A program made the position numbers and the translations under genes. A DNA stretch of 41,251 nt, taken from JAWKTM01 sp041399085 (GTDB taxonomy: Bacteria; Planctomycetota; Planctomycetia; Pirellulales; Pirellulaceae). Shown here piece by piece: positions 1-7,924 of the stretch. The stretch lies in NCBI GenBank assembly GCA_041399085.1, contig JAWKTM010000065.1, positions 1 to 41,251 of the forward strand. Direction: 5' to 3'. Numbering within the stretch: the first letter of the stretch is position 1; every line of letters begins with the position of its first letter. The notes beneath the pieces were generated by a model that saw only the letters and a list, made by a program, of their open reading frames with translations, did no database searches and was not told where the DNA came from.

Positions 1-876
1 CGAAAGTTCGCCAAGTAATTGCGCGGTCTTTAATTGGGAATCGACCAACCCATCCTTCAAACGTTGTAATGCTGGCTGAGCCTGTAGCAAGTGATTGGGA
101 GTGGCGACGAGTTGTTGTGGATCGGTGCGCGCCGCCTCCAGCAGACGCAGCAATTCATCGTATGTCTGTTTGTCGACCGACGCTTGCCGCAATTCGTTCT
201 TGATCTGGATCAGCGTCTGACGCAGGTTGCTTTCACCCGTGGCCACTTCATTTAGGATCCGCAGTTCCGCCAAGTCGCTGCCCAACTCACTCTCTACGTC
301 GGCCAGCTTCTGTGTTGCTTCGTTCAACTGCCGCTCGGCCAGTTCCACGGCCTCGCTCAGTTCATTCACCAAGCTCTCCGCTTTACGTTCGCGCAATTCA
401 CGCAGCCGATGGTCCAACTGCATGGCGAGGCCACTGGTTAGCTCGATCGCTTGTTCTTTCGACTTCGCCTTGACCGTCAGATAGAACACCTCGCTCTTAC
501 CAAATTCGATGCCTTTGGGAGCGGAGACTTTGATCGCCGCACGCAGCGAGTCGATATCACTGCTACTGGGTTCCTCGCCATTCAAGGCCATTAACACGTT
601 CCGCAACACGCCCTGGCTCTTGGACAATTCCATAATGGTTTCTTGTGCGGTCTTCATCGCCTCGACACTGTCAAAGCGACCCAGGCGCGAATCCCGGCCG
701 ACACCTTCTTCGCGCAACACCAAAGCTTGAGAAGCCTCCCAGTTGGGACGTCTTACAATCGCTACCCCTAAAGCCATGAGCGTAATCATTACAGCCGGCA
801 CGACCCATCGCATTCGATATACCAACAGAATGCGTAATACATCGCTTGGGCCGAACGGGTTGGGCTGAGCGGACAT
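1..876 (-). CDS. Wzz/GumC-like chain-length determinant (partial, 3' end missing)
   Basis: The frame is open from an ATG at 876 to the window edge, giving 292 residues with no stop. A short cytoplasmic start is followed by a hydrophobic segment at about residues 26-43. After it comes the Wzz-like region (EASQALVLREEG) and then a long charged, heptad-like stretch from about residue 165 to the edge that should form a coiled coil. This layout fits the inner-membrane polysaccharide copolymerases that set chain length during exopolysaccharide export. The C-terminal membrane segment, and any fused tyrosine kinase domain, lie outside the window. The gene is divergent from the acyltransferase, deacetylase and glycosyltransferase genes, which supports a polysaccharide role. 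The family call is from general architecture; the polymer is unknown. Confidence 0.72.
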   Translation of the reverse strand, partial: MSAQPNPFGPSDVLRILLVYRMRWVVPAVMITLMALGVAIVRRPNWEASQALVLREEGVGRDSRLGRFDSVEAMKTAQETIMELSKSQGVLRNVLMALNGEEPSSSDIDSLRAAIKVSAPKGIEFGKSEVFYLTVKAKSKEQAIELTSGLAMQLDHRLRELRERKAESLVNELSEAVELAERQLNEATQKLADVESELGSDLAELRILNEVATGESNLRQTLIQIKNELRQASVDKQTYDELLRLLEAARTDPQQLVATPNHLLQAQPALQRLKDGLVDSQLKTAQLLGELS

Positions 877-1039
877 GATGGACTTCTCGCTGCGGCCACG
901 ATTGCCGAAACCGAGTCACACGGGGATTTTCGTTTGCTTCTCCGCCAGCGTGACCGAAATTTCACTGGATGACGAGACACCGCGTCCCGTTCGCTATCCA
1001 ACGATAGGACACAACAAATCGCGAGGGTCGAAATTCCCC

Positions 1040-2200
1040 ATGCAAGTCACTCGAATTCGCCACGAAGCTGAATGGGACTCGCTCGAGTCGGACTGGAATT
1101 GCCTAGCGCGCGGCGTACCGTTTCGCGCGTGGGCCTGGATGCGAAATTGGTGGCGACACTTCAGCGACGACAATCAACTGTTTGTTCTTACGGTCCGAGA
1201 CGACGGCGGCACACTGGTCGGTGTCGCCCCCTGGTATCTTGCGAACTCGGCATCCAAGGGACGCGCGCTGCGTTTCATTGCCAGTGGTCAAGTCTGCTCG
1301 GATTATCTCAGTCTGCTGGCTACGGAAGCCCATGAAGATGCCGTGATATCCGCAATCGCTAGTTGGTTGATTGCCGCCAATCGCGGCCGTCAGAACGGCG
1401 ACACTTCGAATGAAACGCCGATTCCCGTCGGAGATTCGGATCGTTGGGACCTGTTGGAGTTGGATGGCATCTCGGCAACCGATCGGCCAACGGCAAAACT
1501 CATAGAACAACTGGTCGAACAAGGGTGTGTGGTAAATCGTCGGGAAGGACTCAATTGTTGGCGGATCGAATTGCCCGACACTTGGGATGCTTACCTGGGG
1601 ACCATGTCCAAGTCGCATCGAAAACAAATTCGGCGGGTTGAGAATCGGATGCTCGATTCGGGCCGCGCGGTGCTACACACGATCGAATCGCTTGACGATC
1701 ATCATAGGGCAATGCAAACTCTGGTGGATTTGCACCAACGGCGGCGACTGAGTCTGAATCAACCAGGATGTTTCGCCGATGCGAAGTTCGATGGTTTTCT
1801 GCACGCGGCAGCAGCCGATCTCCTAAAAACGTCGCAGCTAGAGTTACAGATTCTCGAACTGGATGGCACTCCCGCAGCCGCCGAGTTTCACTTGGTGGGA
1901 AATGGCGTTGTCTATGCCTATCAGGCTGGTGTCGATCCCGAGCGTTTGGATGACGAGCCCGGCCGGATAATGAATGTTGCCGTCATCAAGCGAGCCATCG
2001 AAAACCAGTATCGCGCTTTCGATTTCTTACGTGGAGACGAACCTTACAAAGCGCATTGGCGAGCGGAGCCGCAATCGCTGGTGCAATTGCGCGTTGTACC
2101 AACACACGTCGCTGCCCGTGTCCGATACGGAGTCTGGTTGGCAGGTGACGCCATGAAGAATCTTCTTCGTGGCAGCTTGAATTTGGCGGGGATGCACTAA
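1040..2200 (+). CDS. FemAB/BcsL-like GNAT acyltransferase
   Basis: This is a 386-residue protein of the GNAT-fold family that includes CelD/BcsL and the FemAB-like proteins of exopolysaccharide loci. Supporting motifs are SHRKQIRR in the middle and, near the C-terminus, YQAGVDPE followed by FDFLRGDEPYKAHW, which is the typical end of the second GNAT repeat. The frame stays open upstream to 875, but the extra 55 residues look unlike the family and overlap the divergent wzz-like start, so the ATG at 1040 is preferred; its ribosome binding site is weak (GCGAGG). The stop overlaps the next start by one base (TAATG), so the deacetylase is probably translationally coupled. It likely transfers an acyl or aminoacyl group to a cell-surface polysaccharide; the substrate cannot be told. 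Confidence 0.75.
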   Translation: MQVTRIRHEAEWDSLESDWNCLARGVPFRAWAWMRNWWRHFSDDNQLFVLTVRDDGGTLVGVAPWYLANSASKGRALRFIASGQVCSDYLSLLATEAHEDAVISAIASWLIAANRGRQNGDTSNETPIPVGDSDRWDLLELDGISATDRPTAKLIEQLVEQGCVVNRREGLNCWRIELPDTWDAYLGTMSKSHRKQIRRVENRMLDSGRAVLHTIESLDDHHRAMQTLVDLHQRRRLSLNQPGCFADAKFDGFLHAAAADLLKTSQLELQILELDGTPAAAEFHLVGNGVVYAYQAGVDPERLDDEPGRIMNVAVIKRAIENQYRAFDFLRGDEPYKAHWRAEPQSLVQLRVVPTHVAARVRYGVWLAGDAMKNLLRGSLNLAGMH

Positions 2201-3132
2201 TGGACGACCACAAACGACGCCCCAATCGACCCAAGTCGCCTGAGATGACCAGCGACGCTCCTTCCGCCATGCGGTTATTGGCCCTAAACGCTTATTATTA
2301 TCTGTCATGGCCCCTGCGGCGCAGTTGGAATTGGGTCGAGAGCGTGCGTGGCGGATCTCCCGTTATGTTGCTGTTTTATCATCGCGTTGCCGACGAGCAT
2401 CCCAATCCCTGGACCATCAGCAATCACGAGTTTGAGCGGCAAGTGTCATGGTTGCGCGAACACTTTGATTTAGTATCCTTGTCGGAAGGTCAGCGACGGC
2501 TTCGGGAAGGAAACCATCGGCCCGCGATCAGCGTGACGTTTGACGATGGCTACAGCGACAATTGCCAACGGGCGTTGCCGTTTCTTATCAAGCAAGAGAT
2601 TCCGTTCACATACTTTGTGTCCAGCCATTATGTGGAATCGGGAGAACCGTTTCCGCATGATGTCGCGGCCGGCAAGTCACTTCGACCAAACACGCCGGAT
2701 GAAATCCGGGCGCTCGCCGAGGCCGGAGTGGAAATCGGAGGGCATACACGAACGCACGCGGATCTGGGACAGATTCGCAACCCCAAGCGGTTGTACGACG
2801 AAGTGATTGGCGGCGCTGAGGCGCTTGCCGAAATGGCTCGTACCAACATCCGCTACTTTGCGTTTCCGTACGGTCAGTACCGTAATCTCAGCCACGCAGC
2901 CTGCGATATGCTTCGCGAGCACAATTTCGCCGGAGTCTGTTCGGCGTATGGCGGTTATAACTTTCCGGGAGATGATCCATTCCATTTGCAGCGTTTGCAC
3001 GGAGATCCTTGCATGATGCGCATCAAGAATTGGACGACGGTGGACCCGCGAAAGCGACGCGTGCCACGTGTCAGCTTTCAGGCCAGCCGTCCAAATGACA
3101 AACAGCTTCATGCCTTTGAAGCGACCGTGTAA
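2200..3132 (+). CDS. Polysaccharide deacetylase (NodB/CE4 family)
   Basis: A 310-residue protein with the NodB homology domain. The metal and catalytic motif TFDDGY is at residues 113-118, the zinc-binding histidines are in GGHTRTH at 180-186, and FPYG is near 223. The N-terminus has an amphipathic or weakly hydrophobic stretch (AYYYLSWPL) but no clear signal peptide. These enzymes remove N- or O-acetyl groups from polysaccharides. The gene starts on the last base of the acyltransferase stop codon and is followed, 61 bases on, by a GT4 glycosyltransferase. The three genes together look like a small exopolysaccharide synthesis and modification operon. The domain call is secure; the substrate is inferred only from context. 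Confidence 0.9.
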   Translation: MDDHKRRPNRPKSPEMTSDAPSAMRLLALNAYYYLSWPLRRSWNWVESVRGGSPVMLLFYHRVADEHPNPWTISNHEFERQVSWLREHFDLVSLSEGQRRLREGNHRPAISVTFDDGYSDNCQRALPFLIKQEIPFTYFVSSHYVESGEPFPHDVAAGKSLRPNTPDEIRALAEAGVEIGGHTRTHADLGQIRNPKRLYDEVIGGAEALAEMARTNIRYFAFPYGQYRNLSHAACDMLREHNFAGVCSAYGGYNFPGDDPFHLQRLHGDPCMMRIKNWTTVDPRKRRVPRVSFQASRPNDKQLHAFEATV

Positions 3133-3193
3133 TCCGCCTACGAAGATTTGCCCTTTTTCACGATAATGACGTGTTTTGGTGGGAGTTCCCTTA

Positions 3194-4423
3194 ATGACCC
3201 GAAAGCTTCGTTTTGCCCCCTTGTCAGATCGCGGGCCGCTACGCGTCATGTTCTGCGTCACGAGTCTCCCGGTAGGCGGCGCCGAAGTACTTCTGTCGAA
3301 TCTTGTGAGACGACTGGATCGCGAATCGTTTCAGCCAGAGATTTGCTGTCTTAAGGAGCCCGGGCCGCTGGGACATGAACTGAGCCACGAGTTGCCGGTT
3401 CACGATCACCTGCTACGTGGAAAATATGATCCGCTCGGAGTATGGAGGCTGCAACGGCTGTTTAGGCGGCGCAAGGTCGATGCGGTCATCACCGTCGGCG
3501 CGGGCGATAAGATGTTTTGGGGACGACTAGCCGCTCGCTGCGCCGGAGTGCCCGTTATTGCTTCGGCGCTTCATTCGACCGGTTGGCCCGACGGCGTGGG
3601 ACGCCTGAATCGTGTGCTAACACCGATTACCGATGCGTTTATTGCCGTCGCTCACGAACATGGAAGGTTTCTGGTCGAATTCGAGGGGTTTCCGCTTCAC
3701 AAAGTACATGTGATTCCCAACGGCGTTGATGTGGACCGCTTTCGGCCACAGCGCGAAGACCGCGCAGCTTCGCGGCAGGCCATCGGTCTGAATCCCGAGT
3801 CGCCCGCGGTTGGTATCGTTGCGGCCTTACGACCCGAAAAGAATCACTTGCTATTCCTTCGCGCGGCGGCCAAAGTTCGTGAGACTTTGCCAGAAGCCCG
3901 GTTTATCATCATTGGGGATGGTCCCGAACGGGTCAAAATCGAAAGCGCTCTCGAATCGGCGGGATTGGGTGAATCCGTTCACATGCTGGGAGCTCGGAGC
4001 GACATTCCCGAAATTCTGGGAGCGCTCGATGTGTTGGCGCTGACCTCTCACAATGAAGCCAATCCCGTGTCGATTCTGGAAGCCATGTCAGCGGGGTTAC
4101 CGGTGGTGTCCACGCGGGTTGGTTCGATTCCCGAGGTTGTTGCCGACGGAGACAGTGGCTTTCTCGTCGAACCAGGAGACGCGGATGAGATGGCTACACG
4201 CTGGGTGCAACTGCTCGCCAATCCAACACTTCGCCGCCGGTTTGGTGAATGTGGCCGCGATCGTGTACTCGCGTTTGGTTCACTAGATTCGATGGTCGAT
4301 GGATACGAACGCTTGATACGCGATATTTATGAGAGCAAATACCCTAGCCAAAAGTTTCCGATCGCATCACAGAGGGAGCAGGAGGAAGTCGAGTTGCCTA
4401 CGAACGAACCCGTCACCAGCTAA
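3194..4423 (+). CDS. GT4-family glycosyltransferase
   Basis: A 409-residue GT-B fold glycosyltransferase. The N-terminal domain has the glycine-rich acceptor-side motif LPVGGAEVLLSNL. The C-terminal domain has the nucleotide-sugar site: the ExxxxxxxE motif is visible in EANPVSILEAMSAGLP, followed by VVSTRVGSIPEVV. The ATG at 3194 is chosen because GGTGGGAG lies just upstream; a TTG at 3176 is in frame but has no comparable site. It is the last gene of the plus-strand exopolysaccharide group and ends 55 bases before the convergent flhB. It probably adds a sugar to a lipid-linked or growing polysaccharide; donor and acceptor are unknown. Confidence 0.88.
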   Translation: MTRKLRFAPLSDRGPLRVMFCVTSLPVGGAEVLLSNLVRRLDRESFQPEICCLKEPGPLGHELSHELPVHDHLLRGKYDPLGVWRLQRLFRRRKVDAVITVGAGDKMFWGRLAARCAGVPVIASALHSTGWPDGVGRLNRVLTPITDAFIAVAHEHGRFLVEFEGFPLHKVHVIPNGVDVDRFRPQREDRAASRQAIGLNPESPAVGIVAALRPEKNHLLFLRAAAKVRETLPEARFIIIGDGPERVKIESALESAGLGESVHMLGARSDIPEILGALDVLALTSHNEANPVSILEAMSAGLPVVSTRVGSIPEVVADGDSGFLVEPGDADEMATRWVQLLANPTLRRRFGECGRDRVLAFGSLDSMVDGYERLIRDIYESKYPSQKFPIASQREQEEVELPTNEPVTS

Positions 4424-4478
4424 AGGCGATCTAGCGTGGCGTTAGCGTTCTCAACAACACGCCGAGCAACTTTGGAAA

Positions 4479-5540
4479 TTACGACGCGCGGCGCAAGCGA
4501 TACAGGTAGGCTAGGATTTCAATAACTGCCTGATAGAACTCGCTAGGTATTTCCTTGCCTACGTCGACCGCCGCGTAGAGCGCTCGCGCCAGCGGTTTGC
4601 GTTCGATGACGGGAACGCCATGTTTCTCCGCCTCTTCGATAATCCGGCGAGCCCAATAGCCCTTTCCTTTGGCGACTACCTTTGGCGCGCCAATCGCGCC
4701 GCCGTCATACTTTAGCGCGACAGCGAAGTGGGTCGGGTTTCGGACGACGAACGAGGCCGATTTCACTTCCTGAATTTGGCGAGGACGACTCATTTCGCGT
4801 TGAAGCTTGCGGACGCGAGCCTTCATTTGGGGATCGCCGTCCGTCTGTTTCTGTTCGTCAAGAATGTCCTGCCGACTCATTTTTAAGTCTTCTTCGTGTT
4901 TCCACCGTTGGAACAAGTAGTCCAACAGGCCAATTACAATCAGGGCGATGGCGACCACCAGCATAATTCGCAACCCGATATACCATGTTTCGGCCGCCGT
5001 ATCATGTAAGGTACCGCGTCCCGCATAGCCGAACTCCGCGATCCTTCCGCGGAACATCCAAAACACCACGGCGAAGACGGCCACGGCTTTGAGAAGCGTC
5101 ATAATGGCTTTGACAGCCGATTTCGACGAGTAAATCCGCCCCCAGCCTTGGACCGGTGATAGCCGCTCCCATTTGATCGTGAGTGGTTCCAAGCTTAACG
5201 CAAATCCGGTTTGCAGCCCGCCCATTAACAGACCCACGGCCATCATAACGATGACCAGCGCGCTGCACAGGCCAACGCTGTTCCATACCAGCGAGTCGAT
5301 AGCGACCGTCGTCTCGTTGACACCCCAATCCTGTCGAGGGACGAACAGCAGACCGTCGCGCATGATCGCCATTAGATCGCTGGCTAGGCGCGGGCCCATC
5401 ATCCACAAGCAACCACCCGCCACCAACATAAGAATGCCGGTTGTAAGGTCCGGCGAGAGCGCGAACTGCCCCTTTTTCCGAGCCTCGTCTCGCCGCCTCG
5501 GTGTTGGGGCCTCGGACCTTTGTTGGTCGGTATCCGCCAT
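4479..5540 (-). CDS. flhB: Flagellar export gate protein FlhB
   Basis: A 353-residue protein and the last gene of the flagellar operon in this window. The N-terminus (RSEAPTPRRRDEARKKGQ) is the usual FlhB lead-in before four membrane segments at about 33-52, 88-110, 145-163 and 187-210. The cytoplasmic domain has the autocleavage motif NPTH at residues 268-271, within VVRNPTHFAVAL. FlhB controls the switch from rod/hook to filament substrates in the flagellar type III export apparatus. The C-terminal tail ends soon after the conserved domain. It lies 59 bases downstream of fliR. flhA, which often follows flhB, is not present; the next genes are convergent polysaccharide genes. Confidence 0.96.
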   Translation of the reverse strand: MADTDQQRSEAPTPRRRDEARKKGQFALSPDLTTGILMLVAGGCLWMMGPRLASDLMAIMRDGLLFVPRQDWGVNETTVAIDSLVWNSVGLCSALVIVMMAVGLLMGGLQTGFALSLEPLTIKWERLSPVQGWGRIYSSKSAVKAIMTLLKAVAVFAVVFWMFRGRIAEFGYAGRGTLHDTAAETWYIGLRIMLVVAIALIVIGLLDYLFQRWKHEEDLKMSRQDILDEQKQTDGDPQMKARVRKLQREMSRPRQIQEVKSASFVVRNPTHFAVALKYDGGAIGAPKVVAKGKGYWARRIIEEAEKHGVPVIERKPLARALYAAVDVGKEIPSEFYQAVIEILAYLYRLRRAS

Positions 5541-5599
5541 GAATTACCGCTGACCGAAAAGGAGTAACGGCAGAAGACGACGATTAGCGTAACAACTGG

Positions 5600-6376
5600 T
5601 TAGCTAACGATGATTCCGCCGACTTTGACGAACAAACGTTGCACGAGTACAAACGTATCCGGCAGAAACAACAGCATTCCAACCAATCCAATCGCCAATC
5701 GAACTGGCATGCCGAAAGTGAACAGATTCAGTTGGGGCGACGCTTTGGCCATGAGAAACAACACGACCAGAGTCAGGAATAGACAGACGCCAACTGGCGC
5801 CGCGATTTGCAAAGCCCATTCTTGCGAATCGGCGAATCCCACGGCGACTCGATAGGCTGGCGCGGTCAGCGACATGGGACTGCCACAAGGCCACCTCTCA
5901 AACGCGGAATGCACCGACGTAAGCATGGCATGATGAATGTCCAATCCAAAGAAGAGCAGGATTCCAAAGGCGTCAAACAATTGAGCGACCACGCTCGAGC
6001 GCCGGGCTGCGTCGGGTCGGTCAGCGACGCCATCGACAACCCCATCTCTTGACCGATATAAGCCCCAGCGATTCGCATCGGCATTAACAGCAAAGTTGAA
6101 TGTGAATCCCAAAACCGCGCCGAAGATTACTTCTCGCAAAGTGGCAAGTCCGATACCGAGCCAGTGGGCTTGGCTGGCCAGCATACGAACATCTTCGGTG
6201 GGCTCGGCGCCAAACGCTCCGAACCACATGGCGGCGAGTGACAAGCTGAAACCGACCTTAACCAGGTTCGGCAAATTGTTCCCGCCGAATAACGGCACGG
6301 TGGCGATCAACGCGGCCACGCGCGCTAGGATCAACGTAAAAGTAAGAATCCAAGCTTGTGTTAATTCGTGTTGCAC
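5600..6376 (-). CDS. fliR: Flagellar export gate protein FliR, with two compensating frameshifts
   Basis: A 258-residue membrane protein of normal FliR length, starting at a GTG. The N-terminal region (ARVAALIATVPLFGG) and the C-terminal half, from QLFDAFGILLFFGLDIHHAML on, match FliR. Between about 6085 and 6000 the open frame reads an uncharacteristic, Arg/Asp-rich stretch. The +1 frame over the same bases encodes MRIAGAYIGQEMGLSMASL and TDPTQPGA, which is what FliR normally has here. The frame therefore looks shifted by +1 near 6080 and back by -1 near 6000, with no change in total length. This could be two sequencing indels or a genuine pair of mutations. The gene lies between fliQ and flhB, the standard order of the export gate genes. 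Confidence 0.9.
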   Translation of the reverse strand: MQHELTQAWILTFTLILARVAALIATVPLFGGNNLPNLVKVGFSLSLAAMWFGAFGAEPTEDVRMLASQAHWLGIGLATLREVIFGAVLGFTFNFAVNADANRWGLYRSRDGVVDGVADRPDAARRSSVVAQLFDAFGILLFFGLDIHHAMLTSVHSAFERWPCGSPMSLTAPAYRVAVGFADSQEWALQIAAPVGVCLFLTLVVLFLMAKASPQLNLFTFGMPVRLAIGLVGMLLFLPDTFVLVQRLFVKVGGIIVS

Positions 6377-6379
6377 TGG

Positions 6380-6649
6380 TTAGCTGCCCGCTTCCGCCAC
6401 GTGCCACATCATGCGATAGGTAAACGACGTAACAATGCGCAAGGTCCACGGCAGGGTTACGAGCATTCCGACGGCAACAGCGAAGATGCGTGGCGCGAAG
6501 GTCAATGTCTGCTCCTGAATGCTGGTAACCGTCTGAAAAATGCTGATGACGAGACCGATGGCGATGCTGATCAGCACGGTCGGAGCGGTGAGCAGCAAGG
6601 CCGTGACGAGCAATTCACGGCCGATCGAAAGTACCTGTGTGGTTGTCAT
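6380..6649 (-). CDS. fliQ: Flagellar export gate protein FliQ
   Basis: An 89-residue protein with two membrane helices, the normal size for FliQ. Typical sequence is seen at LISIAIGLVISIFQTVTSIQ, followed by QTLTFAPRI and, in the second helix, LPWTLRIVTSFT. FliQ forms part of the FliPQR export channel inside the MS ring. Its ATG follows the motE-like stop with only one base between (TAACATG), so the two are probably coupled. fliP, which almost always precedes fliQ, is missing here, so the channel's main subunit must be encoded elsewhere. fliR follows three bases downstream. Confidence 0.96.
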   Translation of the reverse strand: MTTTQVLSIGRELLVTALLLTAPTVLISIAIGLVISIFQTVTSIQEQTLTFAPRIFAVAVGMLVTLPWTLRIVTSFTYRMMWHVAEAGS

Positions 6650-6650
6650 G

Positions 6651-7412
6651 TTATCGCTTCTTTGTCTTATCGGGTCGTTTTAGGCCACGGTATTGTTCGG
6701 CCAATTGGGTGACCAAGTTCTTGTCTTCCATTTCAGCTAGGATCTTCGCCGCCTCGCGCTCCTCGAAGTTGCCTAGCAACTGGACGACCATCGTCATTTG
6801 ACCGTTATTGGACATTTCGCGCAGGAGTTCGGCTGCCTTGGCTGGATCCATGTTTTGGAACCAGGCGGACATCCGTTTGAGATTGTCGGCCTCTAGTGAC
6901 TTGTACTCGATCTGAGCCTTCTTGATCTTGTCGAGTTCATCCTGAGCGTCAGTCCGCTCGTCGGTGAACTGTTGTCGCTGATTGGCAATCTCCGTGATGA
7001 GTTTCTCGGCGGCATTTACCTTGCTTTGAATCTCACCTTGGATCGCTTCCAGTTCCCGCTGTTCTGTCCGAATGTCCTCGACCACGAGTTGCAATTGCAT
7101 GCGTTCTCGCTCAAGGGCTTCTTCACGCTGTTTTATCGCCTCCTCGCGGTTGCGAATCGTCAGCCCGTATCTCACAATTTCCTCGGGATTAATCGGGCGA
7201 GGCCGTACGGCAACGGGCAATTCGCCGTTGCCTTGGTCAGCCGCCGTCGCTTCGGATTCGAGCGCGTCCGCGGTAAGATCCAACTCCGGCATATCGGAGG
7301 CCATGGGATCTTTCTCTTCCGGTTCCACCTTGGGTTGCATCATCCAAGAGCCCGCGAACGAGGCGCCGAACAACATCAGCCCCACGACACCATATAACAC
7401 AAGTTTCTTCAT
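6651..7412 (-). CDS. MotE-like flagellar protein (coiled coil plus MgtE_N-like domain)
   Basis: A 253-residue protein with an N-terminal membrane or signal segment at about residues 5-25 (LVLYGVVGLMLFGASFAGSW) and an acidic linker. A long coiled coil at about 75-185 contains many Glu, Gln and Lys heptads. The C-terminal MgtE_N-like domain carries MDPAKAAELLREM and FEEREAAKILAEM. This is the architecture of MotE, the chaperone-like motor protein found in flagellar operons. The start at 7412 has GGGAGG upstream, and its ATG overlaps the fliJ stop as ATGA. An in-frame upstream start at 7451 would lie inside fliJ and is rejected. The downstream neighbour is fliQ, one base away. The role is inferred from domain order and context. 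Confidence 0.78.
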   Translation of the reverse strand: MKKLVLYGVVGLMLFGASFAGSWMMQPKVEPEEKDPMASDMPELDLTADALESEATAADQGNGELPVAVRPRPINPEEIVRYGLTIRNREEAIKQREEALERERMQLQLVVEDIRTEQRELEAIQGEIQSKVNAAEKLITEIANQRQQFTDERTDAQDELDKIKKAQIEYKSLEADNLKRMSAWFQNMDPAKAAELLREMSNNGQMTMVVQLLGNFEEREAAKILAEMEDKNLVTQLAEQYRGLKRPDKTKKR

Positions 7413-7876
7413 TGTATGTGCCTCCCGGCGTCTCGTTTCGCCGTATCCCATTGTCGCAAGACGTTTTCGTCGAGCTGGGTTTGGACCTGTTTTTCTACCT
7501 GTTCTTGGTGTACGTCGCGTTGGTGTTCACGTAATGTTTCCAGCGATTCCACTTGTATGGCGAGTTCCTTGTAAGCGTCCATTGCCTTCTCATAGGCCCT
7601 GTTCGCGTCGGTTACGCTCTGCCTAGCGGCGATCAACTGGCGCTGGATGGCTTCCACCGAGCCACGTTGGGCCAGTAGTGTGGCCGCGATAGGTCGGTCC
7701 AAGGCATTGTCAGCCGAGGGCTGGCAAACGCCGGCTAACTCGTGTTCAAGCTCGGAGACATGTCTTCTCGCATCTTCGAGCCGATTCAGCGCCTGAGCCT
7801 GACGAAGCTCCGCAAGTTGCTTTGCCTGCGCTCGCAATCGTAGGAGGGAACCAAGTTGGAACTCGAACCGCTTCAT
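7409..7876 (-). CDS. fliJ: Flagellar export chaperone FliJ
   Basis: A 155-residue protein that is almost entirely predicted coiled coil. It starts with FEFQLGSLLRLRAQAKQLAEL, the usual FliJ N-terminus, and continues with repeated Glu/Gln/Ala/Leu heptads. FliJ binds the FliI hexamer and FlhA and helps drive export. Sequence conservation in this family is low, so the call rests on size, coiled coil, the N-terminal pattern and position directly after fliI. The stop overlaps the start of the motE-like gene by four bases. Confidence 0.88.
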   Translation of the reverse strand: MKRFEFQLGSLLRLRAQAKQLAELRQAQALNRLEDARRHVSELEHELAGVCQPSADNALDRPIAATLLAQRGSVEAIQRQLIAARQSVTDANRAYEKAMDAYKELAIQVESLETLREHQRDVHQEQVEKQVQTQLDENVLRQWDTAKRDAGRHIQ

Positions 7877-7924
7877 TGCGTTTTAGCTGTGTAGGTCAAT
7901 CGTGCATCCATGCATGGGCGTCTA

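Noticed and set aside
875..1039. A longer N-terminus for the FemAB-like protein
   Set aside because: The added residues overlap the divergent wzz-like start and have no family resemblance.
4479..6649. A non-flagellar type III secretion gate
   Set aside because: The gate genes are contiguous with flgBC and fliEFGHIJ, so flagellar export is the natural reading.
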